Source: Methyloversatilis sp. (GTDB lineage Bacteria > Pseudomonadota > Gammaproteobacteria > Burkholderiales > Rhodocyclaceae). Taken from it: a stretch of DNA of 64,000 bases. Positions 46,374 to 55,535 of this stretch are shown piece after piece; positions within the stretch are counted from its first letter, which is position 1; every line of letters starts with the position of its first letter. The position numbers and the translations under genes were made by a program. The stretch lies in assembly GCA_016791045.1 (NCBI GenBank), contig JAEUNO010000022.1, positions 17,177-81,176 of the forward strand, read 5' to 3'. The notes under the pieces were generated by a model. It worked only from the letters and a program-made list of their open reading frames with translations. It searched no databases and was not told the origin of the DNA.

Positions 46374-47886
46374 GGCTCACCTCGCTGCGTGCGGCGCGAC
46401 GCGACGATGCCATGACCAGTCCGGCGTCCTGCACCGACAGGTGCTGCGGCGAATCCTCACCGGCCGCGCGCAGTGCGCGATGCAGCAGATAGGCGCGATT
46501 GGGAAGGTGCAGGTCTTCCGGTACGCGCTGGCCGTTGGCGACATAGAAGAGGGGCAGCTGGTGGCGCATCAGCACGTCGAGCACCGGCCCGAGCGTGACC
46601 GACTCATCGACCTTGCTGATGATGGCGCCCGCCAGATCGGCCCCGCCATTCGGCGCCGAATAGGCGCGCACCACGTCGTCGAGCGCATCCGCGCGGGCCA
46701 CCGCATTGAGCAGCAGCAGGCGGCGTACATCACCGCTGGATGACAGCATGGCAATCTGCTCGGTCACCGCCTGGTCGCGCTGACTCATGCCGACGGTGTC
46801 GATCAGCACCATGTGCTTGTCGCGCAGTTCGACCAGCATGCGGCGCAGGTCGGAGGCATCGCGCACCGCATGCACCGGCACGCCGAGAATGCGGCCATAG
46901 ATGCGCAGCTGCTCGTGGGCGCCGATCCGGTAGCCGTCGGTGGTCAGCAGCGCCACCTTGTCGGCACCGTGCCGCACGACGCAACGCGCGGCCAGCTTGG
47001 CGGTGGTCGTGGTCTTGCCGACACCGGTCGGGCCGACCAGCGCATACACACCGCCGCGGTCGATGATGTCGGCGTCGGAATTGAGCGTGATCAGGTCGCG
47101 ACCGATCAGCGTGCGCAGTTCGTTGCGCGCAGCGGCCAGAGAGTCGGAGGCGCCCAGCTGGTCGAGCAGGCGGTAGGTGGTGGTCGCGCTGAAGCCGGAC
47201 TCCAGCATTTCGGCGGCGAGCGTTGCGTTCAGCGGCGAGGTACGGGACATTTCTCCCCACGCGAAGCCGGCCAGCTGCTGCTCGAGCATGCGGCGGATGC
47301 TGCCCAGTTCGGCGCGCAGAGCGCCGTCGATTTCAGGCGCCCGGTCGGCCACCGGCACGGTGGCACGTTGCGGCGCCGGAACGACCTCGGGGACCGGACG
47401 ACGCTGCGCGACTTCGGCGTGGGCGCCGAGCTGGGCCGGATCTGACGCCACAGCGTCGGGCCGCATCTGTTCCATGCGGGTGTTGGCGGCCGGAATATCG
47501 CGGCCATAGGCCATGTCGCGCAGCTCGCTCGGCGTGGCCGGACGGGGCTTGTACGGCTGCCAGGGCTTCGGTGCGCGCACCTCGGTGCTCGCTGCAGCCA
47601 CCCGGGCCGCGCTTGGCGCGGCGCTGCGTGCAGCGACGCTGCTCGACAGGGTGAGCTGGAAGTCCTCGTCATCGGCTTGCGGCACCACGGCGACCGGTTC
47701 CGCCTTCTGCGCCGGCTTTCTGGCCGTCGCCGTCATCGCGTCGAGTGCATTGGCCGGCAGCGCAAGGATTTCCACCCCGCCTTCGACCGGTCGGTTGGAC
47801 AGCACGATGGCGTCCGGGCCGAGCTCTTCCTTGATGCGACGAAGTGCGTCGCGCGCACTGGCTGCGAGATATTTGCGAGGCGTCAT
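46366..47886 (-). CDS. flhF: Flagellar placement GTPase FlhF
   Basis: The 506-residue SRP-family GTPase has a basic Ala/Pro-rich N-terminal domain (about 60-200) and a C-terminal NG domain. The G1 loop is LVGPTGVGKTTTTAKLA; LLTTDGYRIGAHEQLRIY and LIDTVGMSQRDQ are G2/G3-type elements. It marks the pole for flagellar assembly. The start overlaps the flhA stop by four bases. Confidence 0.95.
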   Translation of the reverse strand: MTPRKYLAASARDALRRIKEELGPDAIVLSNRPVEGGVEILALPANALDAMTATARKPAQKAEPVAVVPQADDEDFQLTLSSSVAARSAAPSAARVAAASTEVRAPKPWQPYKPRPATPSELRDMAYGRDIPAANTRMEQMRPDAVASDPAQLGAHAEVAQRRPVPEVVPAPQRATVPVADRAPEIDGALRAELGSIRRMLEQQLAGFAWGEMSRTSPLNATLAAEMLESGFSATTTYRLLDQLGASDSLAAARNELRTLIGRDLITLNSDADIIDRGGVYALVGPTGVGKTTTTAKLAARCVVRHGADKVALLTTDGYRIGAHEQLRIYGRILGVPVHAVRDASDLRRMLVELRDKHMVLIDTVGMSQRDQAVTEQIAMLSSSGDVRRLLLLNAVARADALDDVVRAYSAPNGGADLAGAIISKVDESVTLGPVLDVLMRHQLPLFYVANGQRVPEDLHLPNRAYLLHRALRAAGEDSPQHLSVQDAGLVMASSRRAARSEVSRG

Positions 47887-49994
47887 GATTTGACTCCGAT
47901 GACAGAGGTCACTTTGATGGTGCGTGTTTCAGGAACTTCGGAATTGGCAACAACTTTCAGGCTCGGTACAGCGCGACGCAGGAAGCGCGACAGCAGCCAG
48001 CGCAGTGGCGCCGGAACCAGCAGCACGGCGGGCAGACCCATTTCTTCCTGCTGCTGCGCGCTGCGCGCAACTTCGTGCATCAGCGTGTCGGCCAGACCCG
48101 GTTCGATGACCGAGCCGTCGCCGCCGGCGCCCAGCGCCTGACCGAGCAGGCGTTCGAGGCCCGGGTCGAGCACCATGACCTGCACGTCGGCGTTGCCCGG
48201 GAACAGCTGCTGCACGATGGCGCGGCCCAGCGCCACGCGGACGCGGGAGGTCAGTTCAAGCGTGTCCTGCGTGCGCGGTGCGTAGTCGGCCAGCGTTTCG
48301 ATGATGGAACGCATGTCGCGGATGGCCACGCCCTCTTCCAGCAGGCTCTGCAGCACACGCTGCACAGTGCCGAGCGGCAGCGCCTTGGGCACCAGATCCT
48401 CGATCAGCCGCGGTTGATCCTTGCCGACGTGGTCGAGCAGCGCCTGCACTTCCTGCCGGCCGAGCAGTTCAGCGGCGTGGCTCAGGATGAGGTGATTCAG
48501 GTGTGTGGCCACGACGGTGGCGGCATCGACGACGGTATAGCCCAGCGCATGCGCCTGTTCCCGCAGACCTTGCTCGATCCACACGGCCGGCAGGCCGAAC
48601 GCCGGATCCTTCGCTTCACGGCCAGGCAACGCACCGGCCACCCGGCCCGGGTTGATTGCCATCAGGCTGCCCGGATAGGCCTCGCCGCTGCCGACATCGA
48701 CGCCTTTGAGCGTGATGCGATAGCCATTGGGCTTGAGTTCGAGGTTGTCGCGGATGTGCACCGGCGCGGTCAGGAAGCCGATTTCGGCGGCGAACTTCTT
48801 GCGCAGGCCGCGGATGCGCTTGAGCAGTTCGCCATCCTGACCGCGATCGACCAGCGGGATCAGGCGGTAACCGACTTCGAGGCCCAGCGTATCGACCGGC
48901 ACCACGTCGCTCCAGGCCGCTTCCTGCGACTCGGGCATCACCACATTGGCGCCCTCGGCCGCCTGTGCTGCGGCGGCCTTCTCTGCGACCTCCTTCGCCT
49001 TCGGCTGTGCCTGCGCATTCACGCCGCGCCAGGCCATGTACCCCAGCACCGACGCCAGCAGCAGGAACACGAAGTTGGGCATGCCGGGGATCATGCCCAT
49101 CAGGCCGAGGATGCCGGCAGAAATGGCCAGTACGCGCGGATCGCCGAACAACTGGCCGATGACCTGACCGCCGACGTCCTCGCCACTGCCGACGCGCGAC
49201 ACCACCAGACCGGCAGCGATCGAAATGATCAGAGCCGGGATCTGCGCCACCAGGCCGTCGCCGATGGTCAGCAGCACGTAGGCCTTGGCGGCTTCGCCGG
49301 CGCTCATGTCGTGCTCCATGACGCCGATCAGCAGGCCGCCGATCACATTGATCAGCAGAATCATGATGCCGGCGACCGCGTCGCCACGGACGAACTTCGA
49401 CGCGCCGTCCATCGAGCCGTAGAAATCCGCTTCGTCGGCGATTTCCTTGCGCCGGCGACGCGCTTCATCCTCACCGATCAGGCCGGCGTTGAGGTCGGCG
49501 TCGATCGCCATCTGCTTGCCGGGCATCGCGTCCAGCGTGAAACGCGCGCCGACCTCGGCGATCCGCCCGGCGCCCTTGGTCACGACCACGAAATTGATGA
49601 CGGTCAGGATGATGAACACGACGATGCCGACCGCGTAGTTTCCGCCGACCAGGAAGTGCCCGAACGCTTCGATCACCTTGCCCGCAGCATCGGGTCCGGT
49701 GTGCCCTTCGAGCAGGACGACGCGGGTGGAGGCAACGTTCAGCGACAGCCGAAGCAGCGTGGTCACCAGCAGGACCGTCGGGAAAACCGAAAAATCGAGT
49801 GCGCGCGTCGTGTAGAGCGCGACCAGCATCACCATCACGGACAGCGCGATGTTGAAGGTGAAGAACACGTCCAGCACGAAGGTGGGCAGCGGCAGCACCA
49901 TCATCGACAGGATGAGGATGATCAATATCGGCGCAGCCAGTTGCTGGATGTTCGGGGTGCCGATTGCCTGCCGGAGCGAGAGAGAGGAAGCCAT
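47883..49994 (-). CDS. flhA: Flagellar export apparatus protein FlhA
   Basis: The 703-residue protein has eight N-terminal membrane helices. It includes RIAEVGARFTLDAMPGKQMA and DADLNAGLIGEDEARRRRKE, the cytoplasmic FHIPEP signature. A C-terminal cytoplasmic domain of about 350 residues binds chaperone-substrate complexes. It is the central proton-driven part of the export gate. It starts MASSLSLRQAIGTP. FlhB is not adjacent, so the rest of the flh/fli export genes lie elsewhere. Confidence 0.97.
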   Translation of the reverse strand: MASSLSLRQAIGTPNIQQLAAPILIILILSMMVLPLPTFVLDVFFTFNIALSVMVMLVALYTTRALDFSVFPTVLLVTTLLRLSLNVASTRVVLLEGHTGPDAAGKVIEAFGHFLVGGNYAVGIVVFIILTVINFVVVTKGAGRIAEVGARFTLDAMPGKQMAIDADLNAGLIGEDEARRRRKEIADEADFYGSMDGASKFVRGDAVAGIMILLINVIGGLLIGVMEHDMSAGEAAKAYVLLTIGDGLVAQIPALIISIAAGLVVSRVGSGEDVGGQVIGQLFGDPRVLAISAGILGLMGMIPGMPNFVFLLLASVLGYMAWRGVNAQAQPKAKEVAEKAAAAQAAEGANVVMPESQEAAWSDVVPVDTLGLEVGYRLIPLVDRGQDGELLKRIRGLRKKFAAEIGFLTAPVHIRDNLELKPNGYRITLKGVDVGSGEAYPGSLMAINPGRVAGALPGREAKDPAFGLPAVWIEQGLREQAHALGYTVVDAATVVATHLNHLILSHAAELLGRQEVQALLDHVGKDQPRLIEDLVPKALPLGTVQRVLQSLLEEGVAIRDMRSIIETLADYAPRTQDTLELTSRVRVALGRAIVQQLFPGNADVQVMVLDPGLERLLGQALGAGGDGSVIEPGLADTLMHEVARSAQQQEEMGLPAVLLVPAPLRWLLSRFLRRAVPSLKVVANSEVPETRTIKVTSVIGVKS

Positions 49995-50227
49995 GGCAGT
50001 ATTTCAGCGCACCGGTGCCTTTCCGAACCCCGGAAAGAAGCGGGGTTTTCCCCGGCTATTGGCGCGACTGAAACGGCATCGCCTGACCGGGGACTCCCGC
50101 AGGCGCGCTCAGGCGGCGCGCTGGCGCCACATTCACTCCGGAAATGGATCCTTACAAAGAGGGGTCGCTTTCATTTACTCGGGCATGCGTTACTGGCGTT
50201 CATGCGTTGCACCCACAGGAGAACACG

Positions 50228-51031
50228 ATGAACACACGCGCCCGCACTGCTTCCGCCCGCTCGCTGCATCCGGCACTGTGGCTGGCTGCGCTTTCGATCA
50301 CCGCCTTCAGTGCGGTCGGCATCGCGTCGATGACCGGGATGCTCGAACGCTCGCCTGCGCCGGCAACGGCCGAGGTCGTTGCCGCGGCCAGCATCGATCC
50401 ACTGGCTGCGACGGCGGTGACACCCATTGCCCCGATCGCGGAAGCGCCTGTCGTCACACAGGCACCGGTCAGGCCGGCGGCCGCTGACAGGCCGGTTGCG
50501 AAGGCGGTACCGCCGAAGAAGACCGAGCCGCTGCAGTACGCCGACGCACGTCCGATACGCGTGGCAGACCGCACCTACGATCCGGGCATCGACGTCACTG
50601 CGGCGCCGCCGCGTGACATCGAACAACCGATAGACGCGTCGCGCACTGATTCATACCGTATTGAGAACGATTACCGGGCAGCTCCCGCCTCGCTGTGCAT
50701 AGACTGCGGTATCGTGGAGTCGATTCGCGAAGTCCAGGCAGCCGCCGATCCGAGCGGACTGGGCGCCGCGGCCGGTGGTGTGGTGGGTGGCCTGCTCGGC
50801 AACAATGTCGGCAAAGGCAGCGGACGCACCGTGGCGACGATCATCGGTATTGCGGGCGGCGCCTATGCCGGCCATCAGATCGAAAAGACGCAGCGCAAGA
50901 CGACTCGGCACGAAGTCGGGGTGCGCATGAACAACGGTGACTATCGCACGGTCACGCTGGACACCGCACCGAGCTGGCATGTCGGCGACAAGGTGAAGCT
51001 ACAGAACGGCAACCTTGTCCAGGCCGACTAG
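50228..51031 (+). CDS. Glycine-zipper 2TM-domain envelope protein
   Basis: The 267-residue protein has an N-terminal membrane segment (about residues 13-35) and an Ala/Pro-rich linker. A C-terminal glycine zipper follows (DPSGLGAAAGGVVGGLLGNN, then ATIIGIAGGAYAGHQIEK), as in SlyB/PcP-like proteins. A C-terminal beta-strand part (VRMNNGDYRTVTLDTAPSWH) completes the fold. An ACAGGAGA ribosome site precedes the ATG. It is probably an envelope integrity or stress protein. A T7 hairpin terminator follows. Confidence 0.75.
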   Translation: MNTRARTASARSLHPALWLAALSITAFSAVGIASMTGMLERSPAPATAEVVAAASIDPLAATAVTPIAPIAEAPVVTQAPVRPAAADRPVAKAVPPKKTEPLQYADARPIRVADRTYDPGIDVTAAPPRDIEQPIDASRTDSYRIENDYRAAPASLCIDCGIVESIREVQAAADPSGLGAAAGGVVGGLLGNNVGKGSGRTVATIIGIAGGAYAGHQIEKTQRKTTRHEVGVRMNNGDYRTVTLDTAPSWHVGDKVKLQNGNLVQAD

Positions 51032-51080
51032 CCGGACGTTTCAGGATTCCTCTTCCTCTCTCTCCGTGAGGATGTTTTCC

Positions 51081-51106
51081 GGGCACCTCAGGGGTGCCCT
51101 TTTTTT
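51081..51106 (+). terminator. Rho-independent terminator after the glycine-zipper gene
   Basis: GGGCACC and GGTGCCC form a 7-bp stem with a small loop, followed by seven T. It lies 49 bases after the stop and closes the transcript before the convergent TIR gene. Confidence 0.85.
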
Positions 51107-51122
51107 GTTTGCCGTTCGCGCG

Positions 51123-52115
51123 TCAGCGTGTGCGCTCGAGACGCACCACTTCTTCATCACCCGTATTCAGCGACACCTTGCCTTCAAGCGTTCGCGCATC
51201 GGCCGACATCCGCACATGCAGATTGCCACCGGCCACTTCGAAGCTGCCGTCGCCACTGATCAGCATCAGCGCCATGTCGAGTTCATTGCCGAAAAGCTCG
51301 CCGCGCGCGGTGTAGCGCACGTGCGACAGCGGCGTGCCGTCAGCCGCCAGCGATGCGATGTACGTTGCCCACTCCGGCCGACTGTCGATGCGCACCGGCT
51401 CGGATCGCAATTCGACGGCCTCGCCGCGCTGGCGAAGGTGCGCCGGTGTGCGCTGTCCGTCGGCGGAAACAAGAAGCCAGTCGCCATCCAGCTTATTCGG
51501 CGCAGCGGGCGCAGTTGCCGGCACGGCGGCGGGCGGACGGGCGGAACGCAGCAGCACGCCGGCCCCTGCAACGGCGGTGAGCGCAATGCCGGAACTCAGG
51601 ATCAGACGACGTTTCCCTGCGGGGCTGGCGACGGGCATTTCTGCCGAACGCGGCACACCGAGCCGTTCGATGTCAGCGACGATGCGCGGCAGATCGAGGG
51701 CCGACCAGTCGTCCGTGCGCAGCGGCAATGCGTGCCAGTCGGTAACGGTACGCAAGGGCTCGGGCAGGCTGTCGGCAGCCGGCATAGGCGTGCCATCGAC
51801 GCGCAGCGGCATCAGGGTCGCGCCGGCAGCGATCGCCGACAGGATTTCGCCTCGTACCGGATCGTCCGTATCCTCGATTCTGAGGCGACCATCGTCGTGG
51901 CGTGCGCCGAAGAAGGCTGGCGTGATCAGCAGCAGCACGACCGGCCGCTTGCCGATGGCGTTGTCGATCGCTTCACGCCAGCTGCCGCCACCTCTCAGGT
52001 CATGCCGGTCGAGGAAGACCTGCCCGGCACCGAAAGCGTCGCCCAGGTCGTCAGCCAGCCGGCTGGCGTCCTTGGTGCCGTCGGCACTGCGGTAGCTGAT
52101 GAATATCCGGTTCAT
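51123..52115 (-). CDS. TIR-domain protein with membrane anchor and C-terminal beta-rich domain
   Basis: The 330-residue protein starts with a TIR domain (about 1-135): MNRIFISYRSADGTKDASRL, then VFLDRHDLRGGGSWREAID, and VVLLLITPAFFG. Glu48 in the SWREAID block aligns with the catalytic Glu of NAD-cleaving TIRs. A membrane helix (about residues 168-190) and a Pro/Ala linker follow. The C-terminal domain (about 205-330) is beta-rich and may be lipocalin- or copper-binding-like; I cannot name it. It is not part of a Thoeris or other recognised anti-phage set here. Orientation of the TIR domain would be cytoplasmic. Confidence 0.75.
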   Translation of the reverse strand: MNRIFISYRSADGTKDASRLADDLGDAFGAGQVFLDRHDLRGGGSWREAIDNAIGKRPVVLLLITPAFFGARHDDGRLRIEDTDDPVRGEILSAIAAGATLMPLRVDGTPMPAADSLPEPLRTVTDWHALPLRTDDWSALDLPRIVADIERLGVPRSAEMPVASPAGKRRLILSSGIALTAVAGAGVLLRSARPPAAVPATAPAAPNKLDGDWLLVSADGQRTPAHLRQRGEAVELRSEPVRIDSRPEWATYIASLAADGTPLSHVRYTARGELFGNELDMALMLISGDGSFEVAGGNLHVRMSADARTLEGKVSLNTGDEEVVRLERTR

Positions 52116-52507
52116 GCGGGGAGCCGGGGCGGCGCCACGGCGGAAAGCTCACGTGTCGACGAGTGTATGCCCGGAACAGCAGGCGCAACAGTGGGCCATC
52201 GGACTGGTATTGCGCAGGGACCGATCGACGCGGAAACCCTGAAACGGACGATTACATCGGCGCCGCTCCGCGGCATTCTCAAGCTGCCTTGCGGCCCGGC
52301 CAGCCTGTCGGACCTGAAGCGGCCGCTTTTCAAGTGACCGATCGGGCAAGGTCCGGCATCTGGATCAACCCGGTCGCGCAGGCATGCGACACGGCACCGC
52401 GACACGCGATGTCGCACACGCCACAGAAAGGCATGCGGTGCGCGCGGTGCAGGTCAGGATGACGGACTTGGGCATGCTTCGGTCCGACAAGTCCGGGCCG
52501 CGTTGAT
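52116..52507. other. Intergenic gap between TIR gene and gltX
   Basis: The 392 bases have no supported gene. A 57-codon plus-strand frame ending at 52337 and a cysteine-containing minus-strand frame ending near 52330 are both weak. I see no terminator with a T-tract and no recognisable promoter before the TIR gene, whose start lacks a ribosome site. Confidence 0.4.
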
Positions 52508-53905
52508 TCAGCACGCGCGCGCCAGACGGGCCAGCACGCGCTCTCGACCAAACGCTTCCAGCACGGCATCGATCGACGGCGTCTGCGGCTGACCGATCAG
52601 CGCCACACGAAGTGGGATCGCCACCTGTGGCATCTTCATGCCGCACTCGGCGCAGGTTTCCTTGATCGCTGACGAAAGCGCCACCTTGTCCCATGGCGCA
52701 CTTTCAAGACGTGCGGCCAGCTTGCGCAGCGCGTCGCGCGCCGGATCCGTCAGGTGCTGCGCCAGCATGTCGGGCGACACGTGAAGGTCTATGTAGAAGG
52801 CTTCGAGTGCATCGGTCAGTTCGACCAGGGTGGCGGCGCGCTCCTTGTACAGCGCGATCAATGGCTCGAGCTGCGGTCCGGTCTCCGGGTCGACACCACG
52901 ACGTGCAAGGCGGCTCGCCACATCGGCCGCAAGCCGGCCATTGTCGGACAGCTTCAGATAGTGCGCATTCAGCCAGCGCAGCTTTTCGGTATTGAACTGC
53001 GCCGCCGACGGCGTGATGTGGTCGAGGTCGAACCATCCGACAAACTGTTCGCGCGAGAAGATCTCGTCATCGCCATGGCTCCAGCCCAGCCGCGCCAGGT
53101 AATTGATGACCGCTTCGGGCAGATAGCCGTCTTCGTCGTACTGCATCACGCTGACCGCACCGTGCCGTTTCGACAGCTTCTGGCCATCGTCGCCGAGGAT
53201 CATCGACAGGTGGGCGTACTGCGGCACGGCGGCGCCCAGCGCGCGCAGGATGTTGATCTGGCGCGGCGTGTTGTTGACATGATCGTCGCCCCGGATGACG
53301 TGGGTGATGCCCATGTCCCAGTCGTCGACGCAGACACAGAAATTGTAGGTGGGCGTACCGTCCGCGCGCGCGATGATCAGGTCGTCCAGCTCATCATTGG
53401 AGATCACTATGCGGCCCTTGACCTGATCGTCCCACGCCACCACGCCGGTGAGCGGATTGCAGAAGCGGATCACCGGCTCGACGCCTGCTGGCGGCTCGGG
53501 CAACGTCCGGCCAGGCCCCGGGCGCCAGCGGCCGTCGTAGCGCGGCTTCTCGTTGCTGGCTCGCTGCTGTTCGCGCAGCGCGTCGAGTTCTTCCTGCGAG
53601 GTGTAACAGCGGTAGGCATGGCCCTGCTCCAGCAGTTGCGCAATGACTTCCTTGTAGCGATCCATGCGCTGCATCTGGAAGAACGGCCCCTCGTCATGTC
53701 CCAGATCGAGCCACTTCATGCCGTCGATGATCGCTTGCACCGCCTCGGGCGTGGAACGCGCCACATCGGTATCTTCGATGCGGAGCACGAACTGGCCACC
53801 GTGATGACGGGCATACGCCCAGGAAAACAGCGCCGTGCGCGCGCCGCCGATGTGGAGGTACCCGGTAGGACTCGGCGCAAATCGCGTGCGGACAACTTGA
53901 GTCAT
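52508..53905 (-). CDS. gltX: Glutamyl-tRNA synthetase
   Basis: The 465-residue class I synthetase charges tRNA-Glu. The HIGH-type motif is in [20 protein letters not shown] and the KMSKS equivalent is [27 protein letters not shown] and the C-terminal anticodon-binding half are typical. The ATG at 53905 ([12 protein letters not shown]) gives the usual length; an upstream frame to 53968 is rejected. The gene faces away from the tRNA-Val gene. The gap to its divergent neighbour is about 100 bases. Confidence 0.97.
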   Translation of the reverse strand: MTQVVRTRFAPSPTGYLHIGGARTALFSWAYARHHGGQFVLRIEDTDVARSTPEAVQAIIDGMKWLDLGHDEGPFFQMQRMDRYKEVIAQLLEQGHAYRCYTSQEELDALREQQRASNEKPRYDGRWRPGPGRTLPEPPAGVEPVIRFCNPLTGVVAWDDQVKGRIVISNDELDDLIIARADGTPTYNFCVCVDDWDMGITHVIRGDDHVNNTPRQINILRALGAAVPQYAHLSMILGDDGQKLSKRHGAVSVMQYDEDGYLPEAVINYLARLGWSHGDDEIFSREQFVGWFDLDHITPSAAQFNTEKLRWLNAHYLKLSDNGRLAADVASRLARRGVDPETGPQLEPLIALYKERAATLVELTDALEAFYIDLHVSPDMLAQHLTDPARDALRKLAARLESAPWDKVALSSAIKETCAECGMKMPQVAIPLRVALIGQPQTPSIDAVLEAFGRERVLARLARAC

Positions 53906-53958
53906 GGCAATGCCTGTGAAAGATGAGCGCGCGATTGTACCGCCAGCACCCCAGCCAT

Positions 53959-53987
53959 TTGACGGCACTTCGCTTAACCGCTAGTAT
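53959..53987 (+). promoter_or_regulatory. Promoter of tRNA-Val(CAC)
   Basis: TTGACG (53959-53964) and TAGTAT (53982-53987) are 17 bases apart, followed by a G+C-rich discriminator (TCGCGCCC) typical of stringently controlled tRNA promoters. The tRNA begins 21 bases later. Confidence 0.7.
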
Positions 53988-54008
53988 TCGCGCCCTGTCA
54001 CGAATGCA

Positions 54009-54083
54009 GGGCAGTTAGCTCAGCGGTAGAGCACCGCCTTCACACGGCGGGGGTCACTGGTTCGATCCCAGTACTGCCCACCA
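54009..54083 (+). tRNA. tRNA-Val (anticodon CAC)
   Basis: The 75-base gene folds into a full cloverleaf with acceptor stem GGGCAGT/ACTGCCC, D arm AGCTCAGCGGTAGAGC, anticodon loop TTCACAC, and TTCGATC in the T loop. It ends with an encoded CCA. Anticodon CAC reads GUG valine codons. Confidence 0.97.
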
Positions 54084-54090
54084 ATCTTGA

Positions 54091-54120
54091 AAGCCCGAAC
54101 CGAGGTTCGGGCTTTTTTTT
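54091..54120 (+). terminator. Rho-independent terminator after tRNA-Val
   Basis: AAGCCCGAAC and GTTCGGGCTT form a 10-bp stem with a 4-base loop, followed by a run of eight T. It is eight bases after the tRNA CCA end. Confidence 0.9.
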
Positions 54121-54141
54121 GCCTTGCAGCAGTTCGAAAGG

Positions 54142-54645
54142 TCAGGGCTTGGGCGGAATGCGCAACTTCTGTCCAGGGTAGATCTTGTCCGGATGCGACA
54201 ACATCGGACGGTTGGCTTCGAAGATCAGGGGGTACTTGTTGGCATCGCCATAGTAGGTCTTGGCGATCTTCGACAGGTTGTCGCCCGACTTCACATCGTG
54301 ATACTGCGCTTCCGGTTCGAGATTGAGCACATTGAGCTGGTCCTGCACCGACGAGACACCGGCCACGTTGCCGGCCGAGAGCACGATGCGTTCGCGGGTC
54401 GCCTGATCCGCGCAGGTGCCGGAAACCGTGCATGTCGACGTACTGCCGTCGAACGAAACATTGAGCGCGGTGGCCGACAAGCCCATCTTTTCGATGTACG
54501 TCTTGATGGCGTCGCCGGCGGCACGGTCGAGCTTTGCACGGTTCTCCGGTGTAGGCGCCGCCTTGACCTGCTCGGTTGCAGCCTTGGCTTCACCTGAACC
54601 AAAAAGCTTTTCACCCGCATCTTTCAGGAAATTCAGCAATCCCAT
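54142..54645 (-). CDS. BON-LysM protein, Kbp (YgaU)-like potassium-binding protein
   Basis: The 167-residue protein matches E. coli Kbp at both ends (MGLLNFLKDAGEKLFG, and the closing DKIYPGQKLRIP). It has a BON domain (about residues 55-110) and a LysM domain (about 115-165, YHDVKSGDNLSKIAKTYYGD). E. coli Kbp is cytosolic and binds K+, with a role in K+ homeostasis. An AGGAGG ribosome site precedes the ATG at 54645. A frame extending to 54789 has no homology. It is divergent from a TetR regulator. Confidence 0.88.
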   Translation of the reverse strand: MGLLNFLKDAGEKLFGSGEAKAATEQVKAAPTPENRAKLDRAAGDAIKTYIEKMGLSATALNVSFDGSTSTCTVSGTCADQATRERIVLSAGNVAGVSSVQDQLNVLNLEPEAQYHDVKSGDNLSKIAKTYYGDANKYPLIFEANRPMLSHPDKIYPGQKLRIPPKP

Positions 54646-54761
54646 GTCGTGCCTCCTGTGTTGTAGTAACGATGTTGTCGTGGGTTCATGATAGCCGACC
54701 CCCGAAGCGAGGCTGTCGAAACCGCTTGAGCCTGTCTGATGCACGGTCGCCACATGCAGGT

Positions 54762-54790
54762 TTGACGTGTCACGAGTACTTATATACATT
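54762..54790 (+). promoter_or_regulatory. Promoter of the TetR regulator gene
   Basis: TTGACG (54762-54767) and TACATT (54785-54790) are separated by 17 bases. The -10 element is the left end of a 20-base palindromic operator, so the regulator should block its own transcription. The divergent kbp-like gene may share control. Confidence 0.6.
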
Positions 54791-54804
54791 CAAGCTTGTT
54801 TGTA
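54785..54804. promoter_or_regulatory. AcrR/TtgR-type operator palindrome
   Basis: TACATTCAAGCTTGTTTGTA reads TACA-two bases-CAAGCTTG-two bases-TGTA, a nearly complete palindrome. Its reverse complement differs in two bases from the TtgR operator of Pseudomonas as I remember it. It overlaps the -10 box and transcription start, 15 bases before the TetR start codon. Confidence 0.6.
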
Positions 54805-54819
54805 AAAAGATTGCCTCAT

Positions 54820-55455
54820 ATGGTTCGACGCACCAAAGAAGAAGCTGAAGCAACGAGGCTGCAGCTGCTTGATGCCGCGGAACGCTGCTTTCGCGAAAAA
54901 GGGGTTGCCGGCACCACGCTGGACGACATCGCAAAAAGTGCGGGCCATACGCGCGGCGCCGTGTATTGGCACTTCGAAAACAAGGCAGACATTTTCGAAG
55001 CAGTTTGCGAACGCGTAACAACACCGATGCAGGCCATGCTGGGCGACCTCGCGGCCGACCCGGGCACTGATCCGCTCGGCTTCCTGCGTAATGACGCTAT
55101 CCGTGTGCTGCGCATGCTGACTGACTGCGAGCGTGTCCAGGCAGTATTTGAGATCAAGTTCTGCAAGCTGGATGGCGGGCCGGACTTCGATCGCCTGCGC
55201 ACCCGCGAACTCGAAACACACAGCCGTTGCCTCGATATGCTGGAAGTCGTCTTCGGCGCCGCGGTGCGCATCGGGCAGTTGCCGCTTCACCTCCCGCCGC
55301 GCGAAACGGCGGAGGCGATGCATGCATTCATCGGCGGTCTGATGCGCAGCTGGATCGAACGGCGCGATTTCGACCTGCAGAAGTCCGCGCCATGGCTCGT
55401 CGATACCTTTCTGGTCGGTCTGCGCAATGCGCCCGTGCCGGATCCGGCAAGCTGA
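54820..55455 (+). CDS. TetR/AcrR family transcriptional regulator
   Basis: The 211-residue regulator has an N-terminal HTH (GVAGTTLDDIAKSAGHTRGA, then VYWHFENKADIF) and a ligand-binding helical C-terminal half of the AcrR/TtgR type. I started at MVRRTKEEAEATR, as this group does. Members usually repress a neighbouring RND efflux pump, but no pump genes are in the window. A strong palindromic operator overlaps its own promoter. The divergent neighbour is a Kbp-like gene. The effector is unknown. Confidence 0.88.
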   Translation: MVRRTKEEAEATRLQLLDAAERCFREKGVAGTTLDDIAKSAGHTRGAVYWHFENKADIFEAVCERVTTPMQAMLGDLAADPGTDPLGFLRNDAIRVLRMLTDCERVQAVFEIKFCKLDGGPDFDRLRTRELETHSRCLDMLEVVFGAAVRIGQLPLHLPPRETAEAMHAFIGGLMRSWIERRDFDLQKSAPWLVDTFLVGLRNAPVPDPAS

Positions 55456-55475
55456 CGCTGCTCCGACGAAATGAC

Positions 55476-55524
55476 GCGCTCCAATGAAAAAGCCGCCTTC
55501 CAGGCGGCTTTTTCATTGGAGCGC
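55476..55524. terminator. Bidirectional terminator between TetR gene and ppiD
   Basis: A perfect 23-bp inverted repeat (55476-55498 and 55502-55524) encloses a 3-base loop. The stem contains AAAAA/TTTTT tracts in both directions. It lies 20 bases after the regulator stop and 11 bases after the ppiD stop, so it serves both convergent genes. Confidence 0.9.
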
Positions 55525-55535
55525 GTATGCCGTGG

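Noticed and set aside
51123-52115. Reading the TIR gene as part of an anti-phage island
   Set aside because: The neighbours are gltX, a glycine-zipper gene and tRNA; there is no ThsA-, Gabija- or CBASS-like partner and no mobile element.
52163-52337. 57-codon plus-strand frame in the gap before gltX
   Set aside because: It has no ribosome site and no homology-like motif; I list the region as empty.
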